60,686 nt of DNA from an uncultured Collinsella sp. (GCA_958405565.1 CATYEN010000009.1:1-60686), one strand, 5' to 3'; positions 26,113-34,053 are shown, numbered from the stretch's first letter. Made by a program: numbers and translations. Notes: generated by a model not told the origin, from the letters alone.

Positions 26113-26379
26113 CTATTGGACTTTTACCTCGTGGGCCTTGTCCATCTCAAGCTCGATAGCCGATGGACTCTCGTCTCTGAGGAAAAATGGAATCGGAAAG
26201 AAGTCAATCCTGCCCGTTTCCTTGTCGATGGCATAAGGAGTGTCGCCCGGGGTCATCTTTCCATCGAAGCCGAAACCGACGAACCAATGATATTTGCCCT
26301 CGTATGCGCACACTGGGCCATAACCATCAACGGCCTCCTCTTCCAGAATCGGCTTTATAGCCTCTTCCAATGTGAGCAT
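26113..26379 (-). CDS. Probable immunity protein for the MuF-linked toxin
   Basis: 88 residues, acidic, beginning one base after the stop of the MuF-toxin gene, with AGAGG overlapping that stop. The central run YHWFVGFGFDG followed by TPYAIDKETGRIDFF resembles Imm35/YrhB-like immunity proteins (a Trp/Phe-rich sheet followed by a P-x-x-VDKxTG turn). DNA here is visibly AT-richer than the surrounding head genes, as is the toxin tip. It is inferred to neutralise the papain-fold domain so that the lysogen or producing cell is protected. Confidence 0.65.
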   Translation of the reverse strand: MLTLEEAIKPILEEEAVDGYGPVCAYEGKYHWFVGFGFDGKMTPGDTPYAIDKETGRIDFFPIPFFLRDESPSAIELEMDKAHEVKVQ

Positions 26380-26380
26380 A

Positions 26381-28120
26381 TCAACCTCTTGTCGTCAGGC
26401 ACTCGTCGATAAGGTCGCCAAACTCGGCGTCGTCAACTCGTGCGAACTCCGTCTCCTCGGCCTTGATTATACCAAAATACCAGCTCACGTCCTCATCACC
26501 GCTCTGTGGGTCTATGAACTTGATAGCGTTTCCCGTCTTTTCCGCAACGAAAACGTGTCGTCCGCTCTTGCCGCAAAGCGCGTGGTCCCAGGAAACGGAG
26601 ACCTCGGCCCTCGCGTCCCCGTTTACCGCAAGGAGGAATGACGTTATTTCTTTCTCCGGCTTATCGCCACCACGTTTCCAAGTGGCCCCCGGAAACACCT
26701 TTTTGTACGACTCGGCGCGCGCGAAGGGGTCATATGCCGATATTTTCCCCCACTTGTTCATCTTAACCGGCTTCGCAACGACGTCGAGCCCACGCCGTCT
26801 CGCCTCATACGCCGGAACGCACCTTTGGCAGTTGTACGAGTACCTGCCGTCTTTGTCCTTCTTTGTCTTAAAGTTCGGGTTGACCTTGGCAAGGTCGGAG
26901 CCTGCGGAATGCTCGCCCTTGATCTCCTTGAAAACACGCCGGCCGTTGACAATGGGCGTCGAACCGGGCGCAAGCACCGTGTCGAGCACCTTCTGCTGGT
27001 CGCCCGCCGACATCTTCCTGAACCCGCTCGACGGTATGCCGTAGTCCTCGAGCTGGCGCGAGAGCCGCTTTCGCGCCTCGGTCTTGGACACGCCCGCCGT
27101 ATCCAGCTTGCGCTTGGTTCCAGGCATTTCCATGAACTCGGAGATGGTGCGGTTCGCGGGTTTAGCGCCGGTGACGGCGGGCTTGCCGGCCTTCCATTCC
27201 TCGTAGGTCATGCCCTCGGGCAGGCGGCTGAACCGCTCGCCGTCGAGCACGTCGAGTCCGTCGCAGCACGCCACCAGCGTGCACCGGCAGTTCGCGGTCT
27301 GGGCATACGGCGCCTCGGGGTCGCCCGGGTAGCGGCACCCGTTGCTGAACTTCTCGCCGACCTCGACCTTCTCGCGGTCAATCTCCCTGTGGCTCGAGCG
27401 CGTGCGCAGGTCGAGCGTCGCCACCCATTCCTGCTGCACCTTGATACCGAGCCCCTTGGCCCTCTTGTAGCTGTCGACACGCCCGGCGTTCTCCGCCGCA
27501 GTCGTCGAGGTGCGCGCCAAACGCATTGCCGCCGCGCGGTTCGCCCCCGTCACGTCCTGCATGCGCTTGGCTATCTTTGGTATCGACTCGCCGAGCAGCA
27601 CGCCCTGCGTGATCTGGTTGGCGATGAGCCGGCGGTTCCACGCCACGTCCTTGGCGACGTTGACGGACGGCTTTGGCAGGTAGCTGTCGTGGTCGGTGAG
27701 CAGCCTCTGAACGGTCGAGGCGTCCTGCAGTGCGTAGGCCGTGTCAACGCCAACGGCGCTCTCGACCTGCCACGTGCCGTAGTTGTAGTTCTCGGCGTAG
27801 ACCTCGGGCAGCCTGCCCTCGATGGCGGCTGCCGCGACGACGTTCGCGCGTGTCATGGCCTCGGCGCACTGCTTGAGCACGATTCGGTAGCGCCTGCCCG
27901 CTGCGATCTTCCCGCTTCGCCAAGACCTGTATTGCGCCTTGGTGATCTCGCCGGCCTCGAGCCGCTCGCACATCTTCTCGTCGTCGGCCTCGAACTGCGC
28001 CAGATAGCGCTTGAGGTTGGCGTAGGCCGTCTTGCTCGCCTCGCCGTACACTCCCGCCACCTCGCGCCCGAACGCCCGAATCTCGGCGTCTGAGAACTCG
28101 TGAGCGCTATCCTTCGCCAT
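26381..28120 (-). CDS. MuF-type phage head protein with C-terminal papain-fold toxin domain
   Basis: 579 residues. Residues 1-300 are a Mu gpF/SPP1 gp7-like minor head protein. The signature runs from RLARTSTTAAENAG (about 200) through WVATLDLRTRSSH (232-244) to NCRC (277-280). A linker (300-400) leads to a C-terminal domain of about 170 residues with a papain-like triad: Cys431 or Cys434 in NCQRC, His522 in GRHVFV, Asp537 in FIDPQ. This matches the Tox-PL / papain fold toxin 1 pattern of polymorphic toxins. The DNA for the last ~500 bp is AT-richer than the MuF part, suggesting tip exchange. GGAGG lies 6 nt before the chosen ATG. The toxin may be packed in the virion and injected, or act in competition; both are inference. 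Confidence 0.85.
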   Translation of the reverse strand: MAKDSAHEFSDAEIRAFGREVAGVYGEASKTAYANLKRYLAQFEADDEKMCERLEAGEITKAQYRSWRSGKIAAGRRYRIVLKQCAEAMTRANVVAAAAIEGRLPEVYAENYNYGTWQVESAVGVDTAYALQDASTVQRLLTDHDSYLPKPSVNVAKDVAWNRRLIANQITQGVLLGESIPKIAKRMQDVTGANRAAAMRLARTSTTAAENAGRVDSYKRAKGLGIKVQQEWVATLDLRTRSSHREIDREKVEVGEKFSNGCRYPGDPEAPYAQTANCRCTLVACCDGLDVLDGERFSRLPEGMTYEEWKAGKPAVTGAKPANRTISEFMEMPGTKRKLDTAGVSKTEARKRLSRQLEDYGIPSSGFRKMSAGDQQKVLDTVLAPGSTPIVNGRRVFKEIKGEHSAGSDLAKVNPNFKTKKDKDGRYSYNCQRCVPAYEARRRGLDVVAKPVKMNKWGKISAYDPFARAESYKKVFPGATWKRGGDKPEKEITSFLLAVNGDARAEVSVSWDHALCGKSGRHVFVAEKTGNAIKFIDPQSGDEDVSWYFGIIKAEETEFARVDDAEFGDLIDECLTTRG

Positions 28121-28164
28121 GCGCCGCCTCCAATCGTCGGCACGCATGGTCGCCCGTGCATAAC

Positions 28165-28197
28165 GGAAAAGGGCCCCGACCGAAGCCGGGGCCCTTC
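28165..28197 (-). terminator. Terminator closing the DGR operon
   Basis: On the minus strand a 10-bp stem (aagggccccg / cggggccctt) is followed by TTTT. It lies 2 bp after the 44-residue ORF and isolates the DGR cassette from the MuF gene. Confidence 0.88.
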
Positions 28198-28198
28198 C

Positions 28199-28333
28199 CT
28201 ACTCGCCGTCCGCGTCCAGGAGTTCCTGCACCTTGGCGCGCCAGATAACGTTCACGTCGTCGACTTTCCAAGGCTCACCGGTCTTGGGGTTGATTGCCCC
28301 GTCCTTGATGAGCGTTGCGTAGATAGATGCCAT
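28199..28333 (-). CDS. 44-residue XkdX-like small protein
   Basis: Starts in TAATG overlap with the preceding gene. The sequence MASIYATLIKDGAI ... WRAKVQELLDADGE has the size and spacing of XkdX-family peptides that follow tail-fibre genes in Gram-positive phages. Its presence here suggests that the DGR cassette is a relocated tail-fibre module. Confidence 0.6.
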   Translation of the reverse strand: MASIYATLIKDGAINPKTGEPWKVDDVNVIWRAKVQELLDADGE

Positions 28334-28707
28334 TAGGCTCCACCTCCTGCCGTTGCGATCATGTCTCCCAGTTCTGCCACGGCCTGGAAGACCGTCTCCA
28401 TCTGCTTTCCGTTGTCGGCGGTGGCCTGCTCCACGGCGCTGATGCGCTCGGAATCGCCCATGCCGTCGCGCTCATGTTCCGCCCAGACGGCTTCGAAGTC
28501 CGCCTTTGCGCCATCGACCGTCAGCTGGCCCGTCGGGTCGGTGAAGTGCAGCTCCTCGTAGGTGAACACCTTCACCTTGACGGAACCGCCCTCGCCGCCC
28601 TGCTCCTCGCGCTCGCCCTCGGCGATGCCGCGGCGCAACCAGACGTCGGTCCCCGCGATCTCGACCGTCTCGGGCCTCTCGCCCGTTCGCTCCGACTTCA
28701 CAACCAT
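28333..28707 (-). CDS. Acidic phage protein downstream of the DGR reverse transcriptase
   Basis: 124 residues, Glu/Gly-rich in the N-terminal half with the segment VKVKVFTYEELHF. A coiled coil (SERISAVEQATADNGKQMET) and a Gly-rich end follow. Similar small proteins precede XkdX in other phages. It is acidic, unlike the basic four-helix Avd accessory protein of DGRs, so I do not call it Avd. Confidence 0.6.
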   Translation of the reverse strand: MVVKSERTGERPETVEIAGTDVWLRRGIAEGEREEQGGEGGSVKVKVFTYEELHFTDPTGQLTVDGAKADFEAVWAEHERDGMGDSERISAVEQATADNGKQMETVFQAVAELGDMIATAGGGA

Positions 28708-28717
28708 ATTTTTCCTC

Positions 28718-29749
28718 CTAACCCACGGCCCTCGCCGCGTTGAATATGCACCGCCTACCGTTCATCTGGTGCTCCATGACGGCCGTTTTCAGCCAGCCCC
28801 AGTAAGAGCACACGCGCCTCGCCAAGCGCTCGGTGCGCCTGCGCATGTAGCGCGCGAACGCGCGTCGCAGTCGTTTCCAGAGCCTCTTTCGCAAGTCGAC
28901 CCGGCGCCCGCGAGCGCACCAGATGCGATAGCCCGCGAAGTCGATGGGCTCGGCGCCGTTGCGCCTCACCTTCCACGGTTTCAGCGACAATCCTAGCCGC
29001 CCCAAAACGCGCGCGGCGATGGCCGCGGCCTTCCTGAGCGAGCGCTTTGAGTTGCCGAGAAAATAACCGTCGTCGGCGTACCATACCTGGCATCCCGCGA
29101 GTCTCACGCGCTTGCCGCGCCGCTCCTTCGCCGCCTCCTCGACCGCGTGGTACGCGAACGAGATCACGAACGCCGCCAACCGAAGCGACAGGTAGCTGCC
29201 GAGGATAAGGACGCCGTTCATCGTCGACAACAGCGAATGGAGCAGGTAGAGGACTTGGCTGTTCTTGACGTAGCGCGCCACCAGACCCTCCACTATCGCC
29301 GTCTGCATCGAGCCGTAGCAGTTGCGGATGTCGACGTGTACGTGGTAGGCGAAGCGGTGAACCTCGCGCCTGAGCTTGCGCATCCCCAGCGCCGCGCCCT
29401 TGCCCTTGACGCCGCTCGACACCTGCCAGAAGCCGACCTTGGCGGCAAGGAGCGGCTCGAGCGCCCCGACGCACAGGTAGTTGCACACCTGACGTTTGAT
29501 GCTCTCGACGCTTATCTCACGCAGCTTGCCGCTGTTCGGGTCGTGCTTCAGATAGGTTCGGATGGGCTCAAATGTCAGCGCCTCGGTCGAGAGCTCTAGC
29601 CAGATGCGGTCGACGAACGCCGTCTCGGTGCCGTATTCGTCGGCGACGCGCCAGCCGTTCTCCTTGCCGGAGTCGCTTTTCTTCCATCGGTGCAGGGCCT
29701 CGACGACGCTCTTGCGCGTGAACTCGAGGCCCTTGCAGTAGGTTTTCAT
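28718..29749 (-). CDS. DGR reverse transcriptase
   Basis: 343 residues. Catalytic Asp in HVHVDIRNCYGS (Asp140) and YADD (224-227) mark the palm. A GSYLS segment at 184-188 replaces the usual (I/V/L)GxxxSQ motif, with Leu at the Gln position. A basic C-terminal thumb follows (RKRLWKRLRRAFARYMRRR). It copies the template RNA and misreads adenines, so that cDNA replaces the variable repeat. The assignment as a DGR enzyme is proven by the adjacent template and variable repeats. It is transcribed in the same direction as the target gene, with the template repeat between them. Confidence 0.95.
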   Translation of the reverse strand: MKTYCKGLEFTRKSVVEALHRWKKSDSGKENGWRVADEYGTETAFVDRIWLELSTEALTFEPIRTYLKHDPNSGKLREISVESIKRQVCNYLCVGALEPLLAAKVGFWQVSSGVKGKGAALGMRKLRREVHRFAYHVHVDIRNCYGSMQTAIVEGLVARYVKNSQVLYLLHSLLSTMNGVLILGSYLSLRLAAFVISFAYHAVEEAAKERRGKRVRLAGCQVWYADDGYFLGNSKRSLRKAAAIAARVLGRLGLSLKPWKVRRNGAEPIDFAGYRIWCARGRRVDLRKRLWKRLRRAFARYMRRRTERLARRVCSYWGWLKTAVMEHQMNGRRCIFNAARAVG

Positions 29750-29847
29750 AGATCAAAGCTCTTTCTGTCTGTCATACGAGCGTTCGCCTTGCGGCTACCA
29801 GCCCGTGAGCCTTGCGGACAAATTTCACTCAAAGGAGTCAGGCTGAG

Positions 29848-29877
29848 CCGCGTCCCGCCAGAAAGCGGCGGGCGCGG
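29848..29877 (-). other. GC-rich hairpin between template repeat and reverse transcriptase
   Basis: An 11-bp stem with one bulged T (ccgcg-t-cccgcc / ggcggg-cgcgg) lies 30 bp from the template repeat on the side toward the reverse transcriptase. It would fold in the template RNA. DGR template RNAs need sequence beyond the repeat for priming, so a role there is plausible. No U run, so not a terminator. Confidence 0.55.
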
Positions 29878-29906
29878 TAGACACGGTGCGAGTAGAGATT
29901 TATAGA

Positions 29907-30019
29907 CAGATTGCCGGGAGACGAAGTTCCAAGCGGCCCTACCGGACCCGTTCCTCGAGTTCGCGTAACGAAGACCGGCCTTCGAGCCGTTCCTCAGGTT
30001 GCCGAGGAACTGAACCAGA
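29907..30019 (-). ncRNA. DGR template repeat (TR)
   Basis: 113 nt in the non-coding interval between target gene and reverse transcriptase. It aligns without gaps to the variable repeat at an offset of 213 bp. Read on the minus strand it contains 19 adenines; 13 are replaced in the variable repeat, and none of the other 94 positions differ. In frame it has five AAC codons plus AGG, AAG, CAG, CAA and TAC, the expected hypermutable set. The 29,750-30,096 interval holds no protein gene; it consists of this template and the flanking hairpins. Confidence 0.96.
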
Positions 30020-30060
30020 AACCAGCGCCGCCCTCACCGTGAATCCCTGTTTGGGGTTAG

Positions 30061-30093
30061 GAGGGGGCCAGCCCCCTCTCAGGGCTACGCCCT
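30061..30093 (-). other. Two adjacent hairpins between target gene and TR
   Basis: gaggggg / ccccctc (30,061-30,078) and agggc / gccct (30,081-30,093). No U run follows on the minus strand. They could cap or process the template RNA, or reduce transcription into it. Confidence 0.5.
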
Positions 30094-30096
30094 GAT

Positions 30097-31722
30097 TCAC
30101 CCCCGGCTACGGCCCGTAGCAGAAAGCCGGGAGACGAAGCTCCAAGCGGCCCCACCGGACCCGCTCCCCGAGTACGCGCAACGAAGACCGGCCGTCGAGC
30201 CGCTCCACAGGTCGCCGAGGAACCGAACCAGACGGATTGTGCCTTTGACCTTACCGCCGGAGGTGTCGAAGTAGAAGTAGTCACCGACACCGGTCGTCGC
30301 CGAGCCGCCGAGCCCCTTTCCCAAGATAAGGCCGTTGACGAACTGGATGTCGAGCATGTAGCCATCTGCCGTCGGCATGCACGCCGCCGTCGGGGTCACC
30401 CCGTCCGCCACGGCATTCTTCTTCTCATTGCGAGTGTCGGGGTTGACCGCGATGCCGAAGCCCGTGCCGTCGGAGACGAAGAGCGTATCGCCCATGAACT
30501 CCCACAGGCCCAGCCCCGTCTCGACGCCGCCGACCTTGAACGGATGCTTGCCGTCCTTCGCCACCTGGCCGTCACCCACGAGGGCATCGGTGTTGCCCGT
30601 GCTCCACGGCGCACTCTGGAGCCATGTGTTCACGGTCGTGTCGAACGCCTTGACGACGTCCATGAGAAGCGCCACGTTGCCGTCTGCGAGCGTCTCCTTG
30701 CCGCCGACGACTGCGCCGTCGAACACGTCGTACGCCGCCGCGGCGCCTCGGTCTGGGCACGTGGTGCCCGTGTCGGTGCCGTACATCATCGACGCACCCA
30801 CGGGAATCTTCGCCGCCTGCTCGGCGGTGACGACCACGCGCGTGACGCCCGTCTCGGCGAGCGCGGGGTGAATCTGGATGTTGAAGTCCGTGCAGCCCGG
30901 GAAGTCCACCTGGGAGGACTTGCAGAGCGTCTTGGTCAACTGGTGGAAGTTTATATACCACTGGTCGTAGACGCTCATGCCCGAGTAGCCCGTGGTCGCG
31001 GTCTTGCAAAGGTCGACGAGCGAGTCGTGCGACGTCGTGCGGTTGGCGACCTTCGCGCCCGAGACGGAGCGCGGGCGCCCGTCGGCGTCGATGCTCATGG
31101 GGTATGTCGGCGTCAGCATGTACGGTCGCAGTGTGCCGTCCGGCAGCAACGCCTTGGGGTTCGGCTGCGAGCCGCTGAATCGGCTGTCGGACCACGAGAC
31201 GAGCAGGTTGCCGTTCGTCAGTACCTCGACCGCCTGCCACACGACCGGCGCAATCTCGTAGACGTTGTTGCCGCGTCCGTTGTCCACACGCGAGAAACCG
31301 TAGTCGACGCCGTCGATGGCCTCGACCCACGGCACGCCATCAGCGTCGGCACCGGCGTTGGCGGACACGTGGAACCACGGGCCGCCCTCGGTGTCGAACG
31401 GGTCGACAGCCGCGCTCGTCGCCGTCGCGGGCACGAACTCGGTGGAGGCCACGCGCTTCGCGGCGGCGCTCATCGGCTGGATGTCAGTGGGGCTGCCCGC
31501 CGGGATGAGGAACGTGTACACCAGCCCCGTCTTGTGCTTGTCCACCATCGCGGCGACGCTCTCGTTGGAGTAGCGGCCCGTCGAGGCGTCGCGCTCGAGC
31601 GACTTCTGGTCGCCCAGATTCTTTACCGCGCCGACAAGCGCCCACACCGCCTTGTCCGATGCCAGCGGGTCCGCGTACTCGAACCCCTCGGTTGCCTGCT
31701 CGGTTGCCTGCGTATCGGCCAT
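30097..31722 (-). CDS. DGR target protein (tail-fibre/receptor-binding candidate with C-type-lectin-like end)
   Basis: 541 residues. The N-terminal ~400 residues are of unrecognised fold, with repeated Trp/Gly-rich beta motifs. The last ~60 residues show the C-type lectin pattern of DGR targets: RFLGDLWSGSTAGLR then GAAWSFVSR. The variable repeat encodes residues about 497-535. Between template and variable repeat 12 codons change and all 12 alter the residue (for example Asn to Asp, Ser or Tyr; Arg to Trp or Gly). It starts directly after the stop of the coiled-coil protein (TAAATG). Probably displayed on the virion to bind host surface molecules; the ligand is unknown. Confidence 0.9.
   Translation of the reverse strand: MADTQATEQATEGFEYADPLASDKAVWALVGAVKNLGDQKSLERDASTGRYSNESVAAMVDKHKTGLVYTFLIPAGSPTDIQPMSAAAKRVASTEFVPATATSAAVDPFDTEGGPWFHVSANAGADADGVPWVEAIDGVDYGFSRVDNGRGNNVYEIAPVVWQAVEVLTNGNLLVSWSDSRFSGSQPNPKALLPDGTLRPYMLTPTYPMSIDADGRPRSVSGAKVANRTTSHDSLVDLCKTATTGYSGMSVYDQWYINFHQLTKTLCKSSQVDFPGCTDFNIQIHPALAETGVTRVVVTAEQAAKIPVGASMMYGTDTGTTCPDRGAAAAYDVFDGAVVGGKETLADGNVALLMDVVKAFDTTVNTWLQSAPWSTGNTDALVGDGQVAKDGKHPFKVGGVETGLGLWEFMGDTLFVSDGTGFGIAVNPDTRNEKKNAVADGVTPTAACMPTADGYMLDIQFVNGLILGKGLGGSATTGVGDYFYFDTSGGKVKGTIRLVRFLGDLWSGSTAGLRCAYSGSGSGGAAWSFVSRLSATGRSRG
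30106..30120 (-). promoter_or_regulatory. Hairpin at the end of the variable repeat
   Basis: gctacgg-g-ccgtagc on the coding strand, in the last codons of the target gene and touching the variable repeat. In the Bordetella phage DGR a hairpin just downstream of VR promotes homing; the same position suggests the same role here. Confidence 0.6.
30120..30232 (-). repeat. DGR variable repeat (VR)
   Basis: 113-nt near-copy of the template repeat inside the 3' end of the target gene. All 13 differences are at template adenines: 9 became G, 3 became T-type or mixed pairs including the double change CAA to CTT, and 1 became C, read on the coding strand. The pattern is that of adenine-directed mutagenic retrohoming. 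Confidence 0.95.
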
Positions 31723-32625
31723 TTAGGCACCTACCTTTCGCATCTGGCAAATCTTGCCGTTTACCTTCTTGAGTCCCAGCGCCGTCACGGCAGCCGCCGA
31801 GTCGATAATCGACTGGTAGTTCAGGGCTGCCGTCTTGGCGTCCTTGAGAGCCGCCTGCGCGTCGGCGAGGGCTTTGGTCGAATCCTGCTCGCGCTTCTGC
31901 TCGGCGGTCTTGCGTTTGGCCTCATCCTCCTTGCGCTCCGTCTCGTTCTGCCCGCGCTCGGTCTCTTTTTCCTTGCGTCCCGCCTCGGCGTCGGCGCGGC
32001 TCTTCTCCGCCGTTTCGACAGAAGCCTTGAGCTGCTTGAACTCGTTGTTGACCTTGTTCACGCCAGCCGCCGCGTCCGTCGCGGGCTTCTTGAGCTCCGC
32101 GATCTGCTCGGCGGTGAGGTCGCTATATCTCAGCGCGTCGCCCTTCGGCACGCCGACGACCAGCACGTTGCCCTCCATCACCGCCGTTGCCTCCGAGCCC
32201 GAGGCAAGAGTCGTGGCGCGTGCCCCCTTGACCTCGGCGGCGACAGCCTTGTCGCGTGCGGCCTCCGCCGCCTTCTGCGCGGCCTTGGCCTCGTCTCGCG
32301 CCGTCTCCGCGTCCTTGATGGTGCGCTGGTCGCTCGGCTCGTAGATGTACTCGGCAGGCTTGGCTCGCCTCTTTACGTCCCAGAGCGCCTCGATGCGCGT
32401 GCGCCCGCCGTATGCCTCGTCCGTGATGTAGGCCCATGCGTACACGCGACCCGCCGCCTGAAGCAGTTCGTCGGGAATCTTCGCCTTGTTGCCGGCGACC
32501 TCGACCGTGTAGCACGTCCCCGTGGTCGACTTGGCGAAATGCACCTGCTCGCAGCCGACAACCTCGACCTCGCGCCCGGTGTCCCACTGCCACAGCTCGC
32601 CGTCAAGCACCTGCAATGCCGCCAT
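31723..32625 (-). CDS. Coiled-coil tail/baseplate-type protein upstream of the DGR target
   Basis: 300 residues. The N-terminal 100 residues form a compact beta domain (LDGELWQWDTGREVEVVG, YIYEPSDQR) like the amino-terminal adaptor domains of phage baseplate and fibre proteins. Residues 105-290 are a long Ala/Lys/Glu coiled coil interrupted by VVGVPKGDALRYSDLTAEQI. It shares A of TGATG with the portal stop. Likely forms a stalk or adaptor for the variable protein; this is inference from position and architecture. Confidence 0.7.
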   Translation of the reverse strand: MAALQVLDGELWQWDTGREVEVVGCEQVHFAKSTTGTCYTVEVAGNKAKIPDELLQAAGRVYAWAYITDEAYGGRTRIEALWDVKRRAKPAEYIYEPSDQRTIKDAETARDEAKAAQKAAEAARDKAVAAEVKGARATTLASGSEATAVMEGNVLVVGVPKGDALRYSDLTAEQIAELKKPATDAAAGVNKVNNEFKQLKASVETAEKSRADAEAGRKEKETERGQNETERKEDEAKRKTAEQKREQDSTKALADAQAALKDAKTAALNYQSIIDSAAAVTALGLKKVNGKICQMRKVGA

Positions 32626-34049
32626 CACTCATCACCTTCCTCGTCCTCGTCGCCCTCTTGGGCACCCTTCGCGTTCGCCGCCAGGGCGGGCGGCAGCGCT
32701 GCCATGCGCTCCTCCTGCTCCCGCTGCTTGCGCTCCAAAATCTTCGCCCTCTCGTCGGGCGTGATGTTCGGCAGCTTTCGCAGGATCGTCTCGTCGTCCA
32801 GATACTCGGCCTCCAGGCATACGGTCTCGACCTGCTCCTTGGTGTTGCTGATGCGAGTGTGCGTGAACACGGGAGTGTCCTCGATGCCCTGGAGGGCGAG
32901 GATGTCCATGATACCCTCGCGGATGTGGCGCTCAAACTCGGCGGCCTCCTCGTCCATCGGCTGGTATGCCGCGTCGATATGGTCGTTGGTCGCCCCCGCC
33001 GCGATGGTGTGGACGTCCAGCGCGCCGAAGTCCTCGTAGATGTCGGCCTTGATCTGCGCCAGCGTCTCCTTGCGGCCCTCGACGGGCACCTCCTGCGTGT
33101 ACGGCGTCACGGACTGCCCCTGCTCGGCGTCGACCTCGGCCACGTGCGTCAGCTTGAGCTTCGCCCGCCACAGGTCGAGGTCCCTGTCGTCCATGCCGCC
33201 GGCTCCGTTGATGAGCCAGTAGATCTGTGCGCAGTCGCGCGTGTCGTTCACCAGGCCGCTCTTTATGAGGTCGTAGGCGTCGATGCTCTCGCGCATGCCG
33301 ACGAGTGTGCTCTGGTGCGCGTCGCTGCCCCAGACCGCCACGATTGGCAGGCGGGAGTAGTTCTCCGCATCGACGGCCAGCTTCATCCCGTCCGCCGGTA
33401 TCTCCTGATACGTGACCTTGTAGGCGCGCTTGGCCTCGGCCACCTCGAAGTCGAAGCCGCTGCCGCCCGACACCATCTCCGTGTAGCCGTCCTGCTCGTA
33501 GAGGGTCGCATGCCACGGGTGGTCGGAGTCGAGCCGCCAGAACCTCACGCCGGCGTATAGCGCCCCCGAGTACTCGTCCCACACCGGGCAAAACTCGTCA
33601 GCGGTGAACACGTCGATGTGGTCGAGGTTCCAAAACGGGAATGACACGCCGTGGATGAGCGCCTTGAGCCCCATCTCCATGACGTCGTCGTCGAAGCGGT
33701 CGCCAAGCCCCTCCTTGGTCGTGTCCTTGCCGCCCGCCGAGACGTCCACGAAGCTCACGCCCTTACCGAGCGAGTACGTGCAGCGCTGGACGTTTAGGCG
33801 CTTGAACAGGTTACTCGCCAGCCTCAGCTTCGAGGCCGTGAAGTCCTCGGCCTCGGCACCGGAGCACGAGTAGATCTTCTGCACGAAACGGTTGATCGTG
33901 ACGTTGTGCTGGCGGTAGTACTCGTTCGCGGTGACGGCGTTGCGGTACATCTCGCTCGACATGTGCCGCTCGATGGCATCTGCCGCGAACGCCGTCGCCG
34001 ACGCCGCCTCCTTGAGGTCGCCATCGGTCACCAAAGGCCCCTTAGACAA
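32625..34049 (-). CDS. Portal protein (SPP1-type)
   Basis: 474 residues from a TTG start preceded by GGAGG inside the end of terL. It shows the usual portal sequence features: YYRQHNVTINRF near the N-terminus, LASNLFKRLN, the clip segment around NDTRDCAQIYWLINGAGGMDD, and an acidic C-terminus. Forms the dodecameric DNA entry ring of the head. Confidence 0.9.
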   Translation of the reverse strand: MSKGPLVTDGDLKEAASATAFAADAIERHMSSEMYRNAVTANEYYRQHNVTINRFVQKIYSCSGAEAEDFTASKLRLASNLFKRLNVQRCTYSLGKGVSFVDVSAGGKDTTKEGLGDRFDDDVMEMGLKALIHGVSFPFWNLDHIDVFTADEFCPVWDEYSGALYAGVRFWRLDSDHPWHATLYEQDGYTEMVSGGSGFDFEVAEAKRAYKVTYQEIPADGMKLAVDAENYSRLPIVAVWGSDAHQSTLVGMRESIDAYDLIKSGLVNDTRDCAQIYWLINGAGGMDDRDLDLWRAKLKLTHVAEVDAEQGQSVTPYTQEVPVEGRKETLAQIKADIYEDFGALDVHTIAAGATNDHIDAAYQPMDEEAAEFERHIREGIMDILALQGIEDTPVFTHTRISNTKEQVETVCLEAEYLDDETILRKLPNITPDERAKILERKQREQEERMAALPPALAANAKGAQEGDEDEEGDE

Positions 34050-34053
34050 GCCG

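Noticed and set aside
28718..29749. Reverse transcriptase as a retron, group II intron or abortive-infection type
   Set aside because: No intron domains or retron msr-msd structure seen, whereas an adjacent TR/VR pair with adenine-only differences identifies a DGR.
30544..33039. 831-codon plus-strand open frame opposite the DGR target and adaptor
   Set aside because: Arg/Val-rich antisense shadow; the VR/TR pattern and protein motifs fix the minus strand as coding.
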